64,000 bases of DNA. Source: Ancylostoma caninum. Lineage: Eukaryota; Nematoda; Chromadorea; Rhabditida; Ancylostomatidae. Under the pieces are notes generated by a model. That model was not told where the DNA came from. It worked only from the letters and a program-made list of their open reading frames with translations, and did not search any database. The number at the start of each line of letters is the position of its first letter. Within the stretch, counting starts at the first letter, position 1. The translations under genes and the position numbers were made by a program. Positions 47,202 to 60,400 of this stretch are shown piece by piece. The stretch is from NCBI GenBank assembly GCA_037903475.1, contig JBAJFG010000047.1, positions 4,998,001 through 5,062,000 on the forward strand. The letters run 5' to 3'.

Positions 47202-48192
47202 CATGTAATGGTGAATGCATGGTGCCCTGATATTTCTCCATTGTTGTGCTCAGAAGTTCAATAACTTGTAAATTTGAAAATGCAGGAATATGTCTAGTAC
47301 CCGGGGACACCAAGGAAGTCACACAACTGATCTAGTTCGTAGCCCCTAAACCAGAAAGTGTGTAAAGTACATCTTCACTTCTATACTCTGAATCCTCCTT
47401 CATCACTATGACTTCATCCCATCTATGTCTCATACTGAAAACTGCACATTTCATGTTACTATACATATAGAGGTTTCGATTCATGTAGTAGGGACCAGTT
47501 CTCGCTCGCATGTGCAATTATAAAGATTTGAGGCACCTGGTGGTTGCATTGTTTGGAAAAAATAAGAAAACTTGAAGGTTATTATAATCGATTTTGAAAG
47601 AACGAGGTCGGAGGGGGTGGGGGGGGGGGTGTTGTGGGCAGGGGAGTTGTAATGGGTGGGGGAATCGTAACGCCAGGGATAGAAAATTGTGCAACTGTAG
47701 GTAATGCGGACGGTGGTTATTTTTAAATTTTCACCACACTTCACCCTACTTTGAGATAACGAAGAGATGCGTGGTCATGACGTTTCGTACTTAATTTGTT
47801 TTCCAGAATTTCTCGAGAGTTACTATGGGTTATTCTTGATGGACGAACACAGACATTGTATTCTGCTTTTAAAATGCTGCAGCAATAAAGCTGCGTTAAC
47901 GTTGATCTAGAATAATAGGAATTTTATCACATAAGCGTGAGTTTTTCAAGCTCCGCCCACTTCCGGCGCTTTATTTTTCCCACTCCCAGCCGAAATTACA
48001 TGTAATTGTCACAGATTCCCGGCGCTAACCATCATATTTCGGCTACTAAATGGATTTCGATGCGGCTGCCCTCGGAGGAGCTGGCGAAGTGGGCGTGGCC
48101 ACGATTAGCATGTTATAACGATCCTCCACAGCACAGCACATAGCACCACCAGCAGCTCAGCGTCTTCTCGTCTCGTCTGGCTGAGATGGAAG

Positions 48193-48428
48193 ATGCTACC
48201 GTATCCGACTGTCCTGCACATCTTAACAGCTGACATTGTACTGCTCACAGTGGCAGCTGTACCGTACTGTCCATGTGTGCTGTTCAACACCACCGGCAAG
48301 TTCTACTCGCCGAACTATCCGGCAAATCTCGAGGACATCGACTGTTTGTTCTATCATTTTCGTGCACCGCCCGGATGGCTTGTGCAGATCACCTTCAGCA
48401 CGTTTTCGCTGCCCGTGCGCAATCCGGT
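48193..48428 (+). CDS. CUB gene exon 1: signal peptide and start of CUB 1
   Basis: ATG opens MLPYPTVLHILTADIVLLTV, and the secreted part carries VLFNTTGKFYSPNYPANLED and C51. The donor GT|GTGAGT gives phase 2. A nearby upstream ATG at 48185 is out of frame. Confidence 0.85.
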
Positions 48429-51400
48429 GTGAGTGTGTTTTGCGTCTTTGGAGCGTAAGTTCAGGGAAGCTTAGCTATTTCGACGGGTTGTTCGCTATTA
48501 AGGCATAAAATGGTTTTTCCTATGGAAAACTGCATTTTTTGGCAGACACAGCTGTTCTCAGTAACTTCTTGAGCTTTCTGAAGCGCTTGCCGGCCGGTAG
48601 TTTCTAACCTTTCCGACCATCTAGGGTGGACGAGCTTCTCAGAGGAATTTTCGTGGGTTTCACAACCAACACCACGACTAACCGTCGCTGACTAATACTG
48701 CTGGACCAGACGAAATTCGCCTGCTCTTGGAGGGTGAACTCGTCCATTTCATGTGACGGGGAGACCTACTAAATCCTTCCAGGAACGTCCATGAATCCCA
48801 CCGCAGGGATAGCTATCTCCTTCTAGAAATGCTGAAGGACGATGCGGGTACGAACCCTACCCATGAATACATCTAAATTCCTTGTTCACCCATTTCCTCT
48901 CTTGCTCTTCTCTTTTTCGCTCTTTCATTGCAAGAAAATTGGTCAGAATTCGACGAAATTCCTTTTCTCTGTTGAGTGGAAAAGATGAAAAAAATTGTAA
49001 AATATCGAAAATACAGAGAAAAATTCACTATTCTGGATTATTTGTATGTGTTCGTGTAAGGGCGGTCCAGAGAATACTACTGTTTTCCTCTTACACCTAA
49101 GGAAGAGCACATAGTCTAGGGATATTCCTGTGGTTTCTGGGCCCTGTACTTACATCCTTACACTTGAAAATTTTGTGATCCTGGCATGAGCTCCCTTGTC
49201 TACCCGGGACATCCTCTATTCGCTTTATTATAGTCGATTTTTTGCTTTTTGCAGCTATTAAATTCGTTCGCCTCATTAGAGCTTTTTTGGCCCATTCCAC
49301 TTGTTTTCGCCCCTATTCGCCTTTATTTTCTAGCATAATTGAATTTCCTTCTGGCTCCGGCCCTATTTCCTTTGATGTTCCTTTATTTTTCTGCCATCTC
49401 ACTGCCCTTGGTGGCAAAGGAGGTGCCTTATCTGATTTTCCACACGAAAAACAAAAATATGACATGCGGCGTCTTCAGACAGCTGACATCCAAAATACTT
49501 TCCTTGGAAGCTTCGGCTTCTTGAAACAAAAATCCCAGGATTTGGAGCGAAATCTGGGAAGACGTGGTTTTGGCGGAGACACTTTGTTTTTCGCAATTCA
49601 ATCAGCAGTCCCGCTTAGAAGCGAGGCGAATTAATGGAAGAGGGTGTGAAGTGGATTGAATTCAAGAGAAATGAACAAAGCGCTTGCTATTGATTTATTG
49701 ATCGAGTGGGGAGGGAATGGTATTGATAAGGCATACTTGGACCCTTCTCGTTCCTCACTGTACGAGATTCATAACTTTGTGACCAGTCTGTATGTTTTTC
49801 TAATGCATTCTAATACATATTACCGGTCGGTACTTAATGTGGAGAATCTTAGGACAACTAGCACAACTTTGTGCTCGCTATCATGGACGGTGTGCATTTC
49901 TTTCTGAAAAACTTGAAGCTCACTTGTTCGCGGACACGTTTATAGCACAATCTGAACACACTTACGTATAACATTTATAACCTCACCTGCCTCACCGTAT
50001 GAAAATGGTTTTTAGAACTTTGCTGATCAATCTCATCTACATTGTGACATCGGGAACCTCTAGCACCTTCTAGGGCCCGGGTGCAACTGCATGCAACTTT
50101 GAAAGGATGGGTAACCTTGTGCCCTGCTGCTGCTCATGATTAGCAGTGGACAGCAGCTTGGGTTTGAATAGTTGCCAAACAAAGTTCGCTCCGCTTCCTC
50201 TTGTCACCCCCCCCCCCTCGGGCTAGATAAATACAATCATCTCTCTGAATAAGACAAGGTTTCTGATAGATGGACATATAACATTGCTGCTAAGCAACAC
50301 TTGAAGGAAACAAGAGCTTTTAGAAGTACCTTGATAATTTATCGCCTGCTCGGCCCTGGGTCTAGTCCTGAATGCTTGCTTCTAAAGAAATGGATTCAAG
50401 AGCGTCTACAGGTCAATTTATATTGCATCCATCTCGCTAGGAACGCTACCCCATGTTTATTAATAAGGCAAGACGGCTATATGCACCCCCACAAGGGAGA
50501 AACCGGAGCTTGACCAAAAACTTCGGAGGTTTCATCTGCTGATAAGCTCTATGAATTTTTTCGGGAATATTCCAACTTCTGCAATAAGTGGAAGAGATTC
50601 CTGAGCAAATTCTTGCATGCTCCACCTGCTCCACCGAATGAGCCGCTAGAGCAAAATCTTCCTGTATGTGTAAATATGGATAAATCATTGAAGTAAGTCC
50701 ATCTCGCTACAAAACTTAAGTGAATGACGACTTTATTTTGGACAGATTTCGCTAAATTCACTGGGTTAATAGGATGTTTAAATGCGCATCCGCTCGACAA
50801 ATTTGTTGAGTATTCATGAATTTTACGATTCGCAGTGAGTTTTTTGAGTCCGTACTGGTGGGTGGAATATAAACTACTAAAAATCTTACGTCACCTCGTG
50901 AGTGCATGATTTTTTCCCATAGAATTGAAAATATGATTGAGCTGAAATTATTCAGCACCCACATTGGAAAAGTGCTTTTTGTTGAATTTCAGATCCCGAA
51001 CCTTTTTGGTGCCCACAACTGTCACAAATTACTGCTCAGTGGTTTCTAGATTTGGTAGAAGTGTCCAGCTATAAAGCAGAACAGGAGGCACTGCAAGGTC
51101 AAACAGCACTTCAAGTCATAAGTCCCGCCCAAACCTATCACATCTTTTGAGCTGCTTTTCTTTACTTCTTTAATGTAAATAGTTCCAATCCGCAGCTAGC
51201 AAGTTCGGACAGCTGTCACAATTGCTGCTGTCCTTTGTATAGTTTTTTCTATCTCAACATTCTACCTCTGTTCCATGGATGTTGTTGAAAGGCTGTTGAG
51301 TGGGTGCTCTGAGAACCACTTCGGCGTTAGCGCATCTTTACGAATCCGGCTATGAATTCCGTCTGCATTGTCTGCCGCCTCCAAGGATGCTGTACTATTT

Positions 51401-54400
51401 CGTGCTGTGACGGGTTCAATTTCCGGAATCATATTTCAGCAAGGCGTGATGTGATTCACGACACTGAATAGTCGACTAACAACGAAGTCAGCTGAAAACA
51501 GATACACAACTGAAATCTGAGCTCACAAGGGTGGCGAAGGGTTCATGCGGACATTTTTTGGGAAGAAATCCTCATTTTCAAGAAAGATGGAAATCATAAC
51601 TGAGTGTCACAAATAAGCCCTCCGCGCTCTATTTCCTATTTGTTTCTTTTTTCATTTTTTCTCTATTCTGTGAAAAGAAAATATCGTTCTCGGGTCAAAT
51701 GCGGATGAGAATGCCAATATTTTTGTGGGTCTGGTGTCACACACGGGAAAAAATCCTTGCGACAAGTCATACCGATCCAATTACCACTATGTTGACTCCG
51801 AAACTATTTTGTATTTTTAAATTTTGTATGGTATTTTTAGTTTTGAAATTTTACCAGTTGGTTTATTGATTGGATGTCAAATCAGCTACAGGGGTATTTC
51901 CTTTGATTCATTTGTTTATTTTTTGCTCATTTACTGATTTACTTGTTTACTTACATTCAACTAACATGTACACTTCCGAAAGCTAACTAAAAACAAAAGA
52001 AGGACATTGTCCCATACAATACAAACCGTTTGATCAGTTACGGGTGGCCTTACCTATTGGAAAAAATGGTAATTATTGGGTTCTCAGTAAAAATGCAAAA
52101 CTATCTGCGTTCGGGGGGAATCGAACCCCCGTCGAATGCTTGGAAGGCATCCATGCTAACCATTACACCACGAACGCTGACAAATAGCTCGGAGAAGGGA
52201 GTGAAGATATCATAGACGCGGCTAACCGGTTTTGGATCCCAAGCGAAGGGATCGTAAGACGAGAAACGCCAGTAGAAGAGATTCGCGAACCCTCTCCGAG
52301 CTATTTGTCAGCGTTCGTGGTGTAATGGTTAGCATGGACTAGTGGCCCCGTAAGCCACGTTATTGTGCTACTTTCCGTAGTGTGACGGTATTGACCCGGT
52401 GTGGTTTTTCGTGCGCGCCAACAGGTTGTGTGAGATTCACACCCTCAAATCGAGCTACACTATCTCACAACTGTATGTGTATATCTACATATAACATTAT
52501 TCAGTCGAAAAAGAGCACGTAGCGTAGCGAATGAGAGAAGATAACTCACAGAATCCGTGAATCAATTTGTTTTGTTGTTTCTATCTCTGTCTTTCGCGAG
52601 CAGCGACCATACCAAGGACTGCATGAAATACAGAACACAACTGCTTTTCTGTTGTACAAACCACTCGGTCAATAACTCAGTAAGCCAACCATACAAACGC
52701 ACCCTCAGCATTACCACTGTATGTGACTATCCCATCCTTCTAGTTCAAACCAAACTTATTCTAAAAACTTTATACTTTCCCAAAGTTTTGAACAAAAACT
52801 GAAAACAAATTATTGTGAGAAGAGAATAAGCATCACGACCGCCTATTTCCACCAATCTTCTTTGTCATTACTCAGCGATATTCACCGACACGACGTGGCT
52901 CATTTATACTAAACCAAAAAAAAATTCCAAGTGATGATTAAGAAAGTGATCAATACTCAAATCCACATGACCTAGGGAAGTTGAAGGGAGATGATCAACA
53001 GGCTTGATGGGATAAATGAGAAGGAGAATAAGTTATTGGTTATTTTTCGCTTAAGCTCAGGAAACGAAGATGCTTCATGAGATTGGTGGGATACTTGGGG
53101 AGGTGATCTACGGTGTTGGCGGAATACATGGGATGGGTGCGTAAATTATTGTTTAGGCTTTTGTCTGAGCTTCTGGAAAGGAATGTAATCCACGGGCTTG
53201 TGGGGATACATGAGGAGGGTGCACAAGTAATTTTCTAGACTTTTGCCTGAGTTTCTAGTAGTGGAGGTGGTCCACGGGGTTGGCGAGAAACATTGGGTGG
53301 GTGCGCAATTTACTGTCCAGGCTTTTGTTTGAGTTTCTGGAAAGGGAGGTAATCCACGGGCTTGGCGGGATACATGAGGTGGGTGCGCAAGTTACTTTCT
53401 AGACTTTTGTCTGAGTTTCTTGGAAGGGAGGCAATCCACGGGGTTGGCGGAATACATGGGGTGGGTGCGTAAGATATTGTCTAGGCTTTTGTCTGAGTTT
53501 CTGGAAAGGGAGGTGGTCCACGGGGTTGGCGGGATACATGAGGTGGGTGCGCAACTTATTTTGTAGACTTTTGCCTGAGTTTCTAGTAGTGGAGGTGGTT
53601 CACGGGGTTGGCGAGAAACATTGGATGGGTGCGCAAGTAACTGTCCAGGTTTTTCCCTGAGTTTCTTGGAAGGGAGGCAATCCATGGGGTTGGTGGGATA
53701 CATGGGGTGGGTGCGTAAATTACTGTCCAGGTTTTTGCCTAAGCTTCTGGAAAGGGGGGTAATCTACGGGGTTGGCGAGATACACTGGGTGGGTGCGCAA
53801 TCTATTGTCCAGGCTTTTGTTTGAGCTTCTGGAAAGGAAGGTGGTCCACGGGGTTGGCGGGATACATGAGGTGGGTGCGCAAGTTACTGTCCAGGTTTTT
53901 GCCTAAGCTTCTGGAAAGGGGGTAATCTACGGGGTTGGCGAGATACATTGGGTGGGTGCGCAATTTATTGTCCAGGCTTTTGTTTGAATTTCTAGTAAGG
54001 GAGGTGGTCCACGGGGTTGGTGAGACACATTAGGTGGGTGCGCAAGTTATTGTCTAGGCTTTTGCGCGAGGTAGTAACCCCGTGAGTTCCTTGGCTCAAA
54101 GTTTCACCGCATTCTATCAGTGTTGGTATTAGAGTTCGAGTAGAGTGTCTGCCAACAAACCTAATTAAGCACTTCATTCAGTCTCAACACCTGTCTGAAT
54201 AGAACTAATCCTTAGAATTTGAGAAACTCAAACTAAACAGTGGCAAACAGCTTGTCGAGGAGTCACAAAATGCCAAAATTGACTGATTGAAATTTTTGAA
54301 GACCACGACCTTCTTTTTGTTGAAGATCAATGAACAAGTGTTGCCTTTTGCCTGAAGCCAACGCCGCTTTACCACAGAGCCAGCCAGCCGGACTCAAGGA

Positions 54401-57400
54401 AAAATTCCGGCCAACAGACCTCGCCAATTCACTACTGGCCCAGTTGAACTCAAGGAAAAGTTCCGACCAATGAACCAGTGCGTCCCTTTACCTAAAACCA
54501 GCGCTACTTTACCACTAGCCCAGTCAAACCCAAGGGAAAATACCGCGCAGTGGACAAGTGTGCCCCTTTATCTGAGACCAGCAACTGTTTACCACTGACC
54601 CAGTGGAACCCAAGGGAAAGTCCTGACCAACGGACCCGTGTGCCCCTTTACCTGAGACCAGCAACTGTTTACCACTAACCCAGTGGAACCCAAAGGAAAG
54701 TCCTGACCAACGGACCCGTGTGCCCCTTTACCTGAGACCGGCGCCTGTTTACCATTGGCCCAGTCGAACCCAAGGGAAAGTCCTGACCAACGGACTCGTG
54801 TGCCCCTTTACCTGAGACCGGCGCCTGTTCACCATTGGCCTAATCGAACCCAAGGGAAGATCCTGACCAACGGACCCGTGTGCCCGTTTACCTGAGACCG
54901 GCGCCTGTTTACAATTGGCCCAGTCGAACCCAAGGGAAAATCCTGACCAACGGACCCGTGTGCCCCTTTACCTGAGACCGGCGCCTGTTCACCATTGGCC
55001 TAATCGAACCCAAGGGAAGATCCTGACCAACGGACCCGTGTGCCCCTTTACCTGAGACCGGCGCCTGTTTACCATTGGCCCAGTCGAACCCAAGGGAAAG
55101 TCCTGACCAACGGACTCGTGTGCCCCTTTACCTGAGACCGGCGCCTGTTCACCATTGGCCTAATCGAACCCAAGGGAAGATCCTGACCAACGGACCCGTG
55201 TGCCCCTTTACCTGAGACCGGCGCCTGTTCACCATTGGCCTAATCGAACCCAAGGGAAGATCCTGACCAACGGACCCGTGTGCCCCTTTACCTGAGACCG
55301 GCGCCTGTTTACAATTGGCCCAGTCGAACCCAAGGGAAAATCCTGACCAACGGACCCGTGTGCCCCTTTACCTGAGACCGGCGCCTATTTACCACTGGCG
55401 GGCAAATTCTGACCAACGGACCCGTGTGACCCATTACCAGAGTCCAGCACCTGTTTACCACTGGCGGAAAATTCTGACCAACAGACCCATGTGTCCCTTT
55501 ACCTGAGACCGGCGCCTATTTACCACTGGCGGGAAAATCCTGACCAACAGATTCATCTGCCCCTTTACCAGAGTCCAGCACCTGTTTACCACTGACGGGA
55601 AAATTCTGACCAACGGACCCGTGCTCCTTTACCTGAGACCGGCGCCTATTTACCACTGGCGGGAAAATCCTGACCAACAGATTCATCTGCCCCTTTACCA
55701 GAGTCCAGCACCTGTTTACCACTGACGGGAAAATTCTGACCAACGGACCCGTGCTCCTTTACCTGAGACCAGCAACTGTTTACCACTGACCCATTGGAAC
55801 CCAAGGCAAAGTCCTGACCAACGGACCCGTGTGCCCCTTTACCTGAGACCGGCGCCTGTTTACCATTGGCCCAGTCGAACCCAAGGGAAGTGCTGACCAA
55901 AGACCCATGTGCCCCTTTACCAGAGTCCAGCACCTGTTTACCACTGACGGGAAAATTCTGGCCAACGACCCATGTGCCCCTTTACCAGAGACCAGCACCT
56001 GTTTACCACTGGCGGGGAAATCCCGACTAATGGACCCGTGTGCCTCTTTACCTGAGACCGGCGCATGTTTACCACTGGTCCAGTCAAAATCAAGGAAAAA
56101 CCCCAACCGATGGGAAAAGCGCTACCACTTCGTTTCAAAACCATGTCAGGAAACAAAACCATGTGCTAGAATTTTATTGAAACGTTAATCGACATTATTA
56201 GGATTATTGGGCTCCAAATCGGATTTGCAGGGAGCCCCCTCACCCCTGAGAATGGCTTGCTGGATTAAAAAAATCTTATATCTGTTTGATTCTTTCAATC
56301 CGGTTGTTTAGTTTCACCATTATTTTTTGAATTTTTATTACCAGACTGTGTACCCGGCTTTGCTCGGGTCCTGGTAAAAATAGCGAAAAATCAATAAAAT
56401 CGATAAATCGATAGTGCTGTACAAAACGGTTGTCATATTCGTGTTCAGCGTATTGACATACCCCAGTAACCATGTCTTCAACGCGGCCGGGGCAAAATTA
56501 GCGAAAAATCAATAAAATCGATAAATCGATGGTGCCCTACGAAACGGTTGTCATATTCGTCTTCAGCGTATTGACATACCCCAGTAACCATGTCTTCAAC
56601 GCGCCCGGAGCAAAAATAGCGAAAATCGATAAAATCGATAAATCGATGGTGTTGTACAAAACGGTTGTCATATTCGTCTTCAGCGCATTGACATACCCCA
56701 GTAGCCATGTCTTCACCGTCACTGGGGCAAAATAGGCGAAAAATCAATAAAATCGATAAATAGATCGTACCGTACGAAGCGGTTGTCATATTCGTCTTCA
56801 GCGTATTGACATACCCCAGTAGCCATGTCTTCACCGTCACTGGGGCAAAATTAGCAAAAAGTCAATAAAATCGATAAATCGATAGTGCCGTACGAAACGG
56901 TTGTCATATTCGTGTTCAGCGTATTGACATACCCCAGTAACCATGTCTTCAACGCGCCTAGGGCAAAAATAGCGAAAATCAATAAAATCGATAAATCGAT
57001 GGTGCTGTACAAAACGGTTGTCTTATTCGTCTTCAGCGTATTGACATACCCCAGTAGCCATGTCTTCACCGTCACTGGGGCAAAATTAGCGAAAAATCAA
57101 TAAAATCGATAAATCGATAGTGCCGTACGAAACGGTTGTCATATTCGTGTTCAGCGTATTGACATACCCCAGTAACCATGTCTTCAACGCGCCTGGGGCA
57201 AAAATAGCGAAAATCAATAAAATCGATAAATCGATGGTGCTGTACAAAACGGTTGTCTTATTCGTCTTCAGCGTATTGACATACCCCAGTAGCCATGTCT
57301 TCACCGTCACTGGGGCAAAATTAGCGAAAAATCAATAAAATCGATAAATCGATAGTGCCGTACGAAACGGTTGTCATATTCGTGTTCAGCGTATTGACAT

Positions 57401-60400
57401 ACCTCAGTAGGCATGTCTTCGCCACGCCTGGGGCAAAAATAGCGAAAAATCAATAAAATCGATATAATCGATAAACTAATCGATAATCCCAGGTGCAAAG
57501 TAGCCTAAAACCTACGCCGGCCCTTAGGGGGGTGTCACCCTATAACAAGGAAGATAAAGATCTGGGACGAAAAAAAGCGCACAATGTGGAAATTTAGGCC
57601 AGGGGCCCCTTTTTTGAAGTACTCATCACAACACTGCGTATCGACAATGCGCTGAGAGTCGACGCGCAGTAACGGAAGTGTTTTCGGGGATTAGCGACCA
57701 AATCTTTTAATATAGTAGGATGCCTTCCAAGCATTCGACGGGGGTTCGATTCACCCCGAACGCAGATAGTTTTGCACTTTTACTGAGAACCAAATAATTA
57801 CCATTTGTTCCTATTCTCTATAAGAGTTCTGATGACTTCATTCCCAATTCATAAGAAAATTAAATATTGCTTTTGAATGGTAGCTGAAAATTAGCTTCGA
57901 AAGGCTTGTGTGGTTATCGCATAGGTTTTGAAAATTAGTGTAGATGTGTAAAAAAACTGAAATAAACTTTTAAAGTAGTGTTGCACCATGCGGCGCTTGA
58001 CACAACATTTAAACTACAGCTCACCATTTTTAGGTGCACATCTTCCCTACGGATCTTCGACAGTTCTCCCGATGGTCTGGTAGATCCGGATGAGAAGCCG
58101 AGCTTCTCGTATTGCGGCCACGAAATCGCATCCGGCACCGTATTTTACTCCAGGTGGGTTGGAGGTTTCAGAGATCGGTGCAATTGCAGAAATGGGACGT
58201 TTTTCTCCATTTTATGGATGAAAGCGTTGAAGAAAGCATGCTTTCGACGCCATTTTCTCGATATAGATATCAGGTTTTCGTGCAGTTGCACCAAGAACAA
58301 GAGTTTTTATTAGCTACTATAAAGAAAACCACGGTAATTGAAGCTGCTGGGACGTCAGTTGTAGATAATTTGGATTTTACAGAGATGAACACATGCTGCT
58401 ACAAATTCAACACGGCGGTGCGTCTTCCAAAGGATTCATAGGCGAATATAGATTTCTATCAAAAGGTACGTAGCTTTTTTTTCTGGAAATTCTGTTACCC
58501 GTGCAAATTATACGTATTGATTAATGCTAAATTTTCAGAGAACTACCTCAATGATGGTATCGAAATAGCAGATTGTAGCTATAGAATTGAAAAGACAAAG
58601 GTACGTAAGTCGTCGTGTTGGAAGGACGCGTTTTATAAGCTTATTGGATGTACGGTACCTATGTATGATATACGGTATCGCTTTCAGGGTGTACTTTATT
58701 CACCGGGATATCCATACTATTATCGATCGTTTGTGAATTGTACCTATATTCTTCCACAGAGGAAAGGACACCGTATAGTGCTGTCTTCAGGAGAGATTCT
58801 GCTAGGGAAGGAGGCATCGATCGATATTTTTGAGACGACCAATGGGGTGAGTTGAGGGATCTCATTGTTACGGTACTTTCGAGACTTCTATTGATTTTAG
58901 ATGTTTCTGTTTGTCTTTTTTTCGTTTCTATTTCTATTTTTTAATGTAATCGATACCGTAAGAGTGTCTTTAGCTAATGTTTTCGTTCCTACTGTAAACT
59001 TCACGTACATTACTGTAATTATCTTTAGCACTCCAAGCTGGTTACGATCCCGTCAAATCAACATACGCTGTATGCTTCATCGGCCTCATCACTTCTAGTA
59101 CACTTCCAGGCCGGAAACAATCACGACAAGGTAAATTTTGCTATTACTGGAGTTTAAATGAGATGTGAAACCCACATTCTATTGCTTTTTTTTTTGAAGT
59201 TAATGCACCTTCCCACCTCAAAAGCTTTTTTTGAGGTTTTTGAGGAGAGGAATTTCTAAGAGCTGCTGTTGGCAATGATGTACGTGAATCCGGGCAAAAA
59301 TGCTGAAAACCCCATTTTTGACCCACACTTCTTCGAGAGTTTGTGGGCGGGGCCGGAGAGAGGGCGAGACGGGAGCACGAGATGCGTAAATAATGCACTT
59401 CCGGAGGCGCACCTTCTGGGGAAATCCGTACTCGTCGTGAGTGTTCCTCATCATCCACTACCTAACTGGACACGAGGTGAGTCCTCTGACCAAGAGGAAG
59501 TGCATGGTGAGGAAATTTCGCTCTCCCGCCTTGACTCCGCCCACATTCTCCCCAGAAGTTGCGGATCAATAGCGGGTTTTTCGGCATATTTGCACGGACT
59601 CACATACGCCATTACGATTGGGACCTTCTGGAGATTCATCGGGAAATCTCAAGTACTTGGTACGGCGCCTTCAACCTTCACCGTGCCTATGTCTATCTGG
59701 AGCAAATATCTTGATAATTTCGGCCAAAATATCGGGAAAAGTCATTGTAAATTAGCTGGAGTTTTTGTATTGATATTGTTACTATTATTTTAATTAACTC
59801 ATTGTCATAAATGCCTTTCAAATAACAATTTTAGTTTTGCATACTAAACGTCAGCCTTAGTAATTTTCTGATCTCTATAACAGAAAACGTTCAGAGAATT
59901 CCAGGAAGGAAATATTCTCGCTGTAAAGCTCAATATTGGGAAGAAAATGCAGATAAGTCGGCTAAAGTGTGCGGGGCATTTGCCATCAAACCAAAAAAAA
60001 TCAGGAATGGCTCTAGTTGCACCCCTGTTCTTATGAGTCCTCACGAACATCAGCGAAAATGCATATCTTTGTTACGAGTAATGTGCGTGCTCCAGAAATG
60101 CAACAATTTTCTGGAAAATTTCTTGAGTTTTTGTCGCTGTAACGTTTCCTTTGCAGTTTTTCTTCACCTTGATGGGGTATTTCCTTTGAATCGCCCATTA
60201 TTTGCTAATCCGTGCTGAATTCGCGGTGCTGATGCACTCGGCCATAATCCCAGCAGCGCTCATCGGCGGCACGTCTCTAAAAGTCGTTCATCTTGTGCTG
60301 GCAATAACGCTAGGCCGAAGGTCCTCAGTTTTTCGCAGCCGCCAGCGCCCACGAAGAGGCGGCGTCGATTGTCGCCTCATCCCCGGTGCTTATAGACTCT

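Larger units (their letters stand above)
42940..48190. other. intergenic region rich in terminal-inverted-repeat elements
   Basis: No cellular gene recognised. It holds the elements at 43357-43903, 44741-45985, 46195-46477 and 46930-47201, plus a GAGAACTGGTCCC motif at 47491-47507 (-). Confidence 0.6.
52339..57720 (-). mobile_element. non-autonomous Helitron, 5,382 bp
   Basis: Read on the minus strand it begins TCCTACTATATTAAAAGATT, the classic Helitron 5' form. It ends with a hairpin (GTGGC, six-base loop, GCCAC partner) just before the terminal CTAG. It sits exactly between A and T of a tRNA-Gly gene with no target duplication, as rolling-circle Helitrons do. No Rep/helicase ORF is readable. 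Most of its body is three tandem arrays with periods of about 82, 80 and 117 bp. It lies antisense in the CUB gene's first intron. Confidence 0.92.
48429..58033 (+). other. CUB gene intron 1 (9.6 kb)
   Basis: Contains only repeats and tRNA-derived sequence: a G/C-rich tract near 50208-50217, an inverted tRNA-Gly pair at 52106-52338 and the Helitron at 52339-57720. Exons 1 and 2 join perfectly in phase across it. The rest (48430-52100) shows no recognisable gene. Confidence 0.75.

Noticed and set aside
52106..52215. ORF YLRSGGIEPPSNAWKASMLT seen at both 10 kb and 52 kb
   Set aside because: It is the translation of the tRNA-Gly gene, not a conserved protein.
55315..56188. Repeat-protein-like ORFs (VSGKGAHGS, LTNRPMCPFT)
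   Set aside because: Products of the 80-bp tandem array; frames persist only because the period and codon content happen to avoid stops over short spans.
53060..57480. CRISPR-like array
   Set aside because: Units are contiguous minisatellite repeats without unique spacers, in a eukaryotic intron.
56276..57498. Many 60-120 aa ORFs reading WLLGYVNTLKTNMTT-type repeats on both strands
   Set aside because: They are translations of the 117-bp Helitron minisatellite; they occur in several frames on both strands and have no splice or start context.
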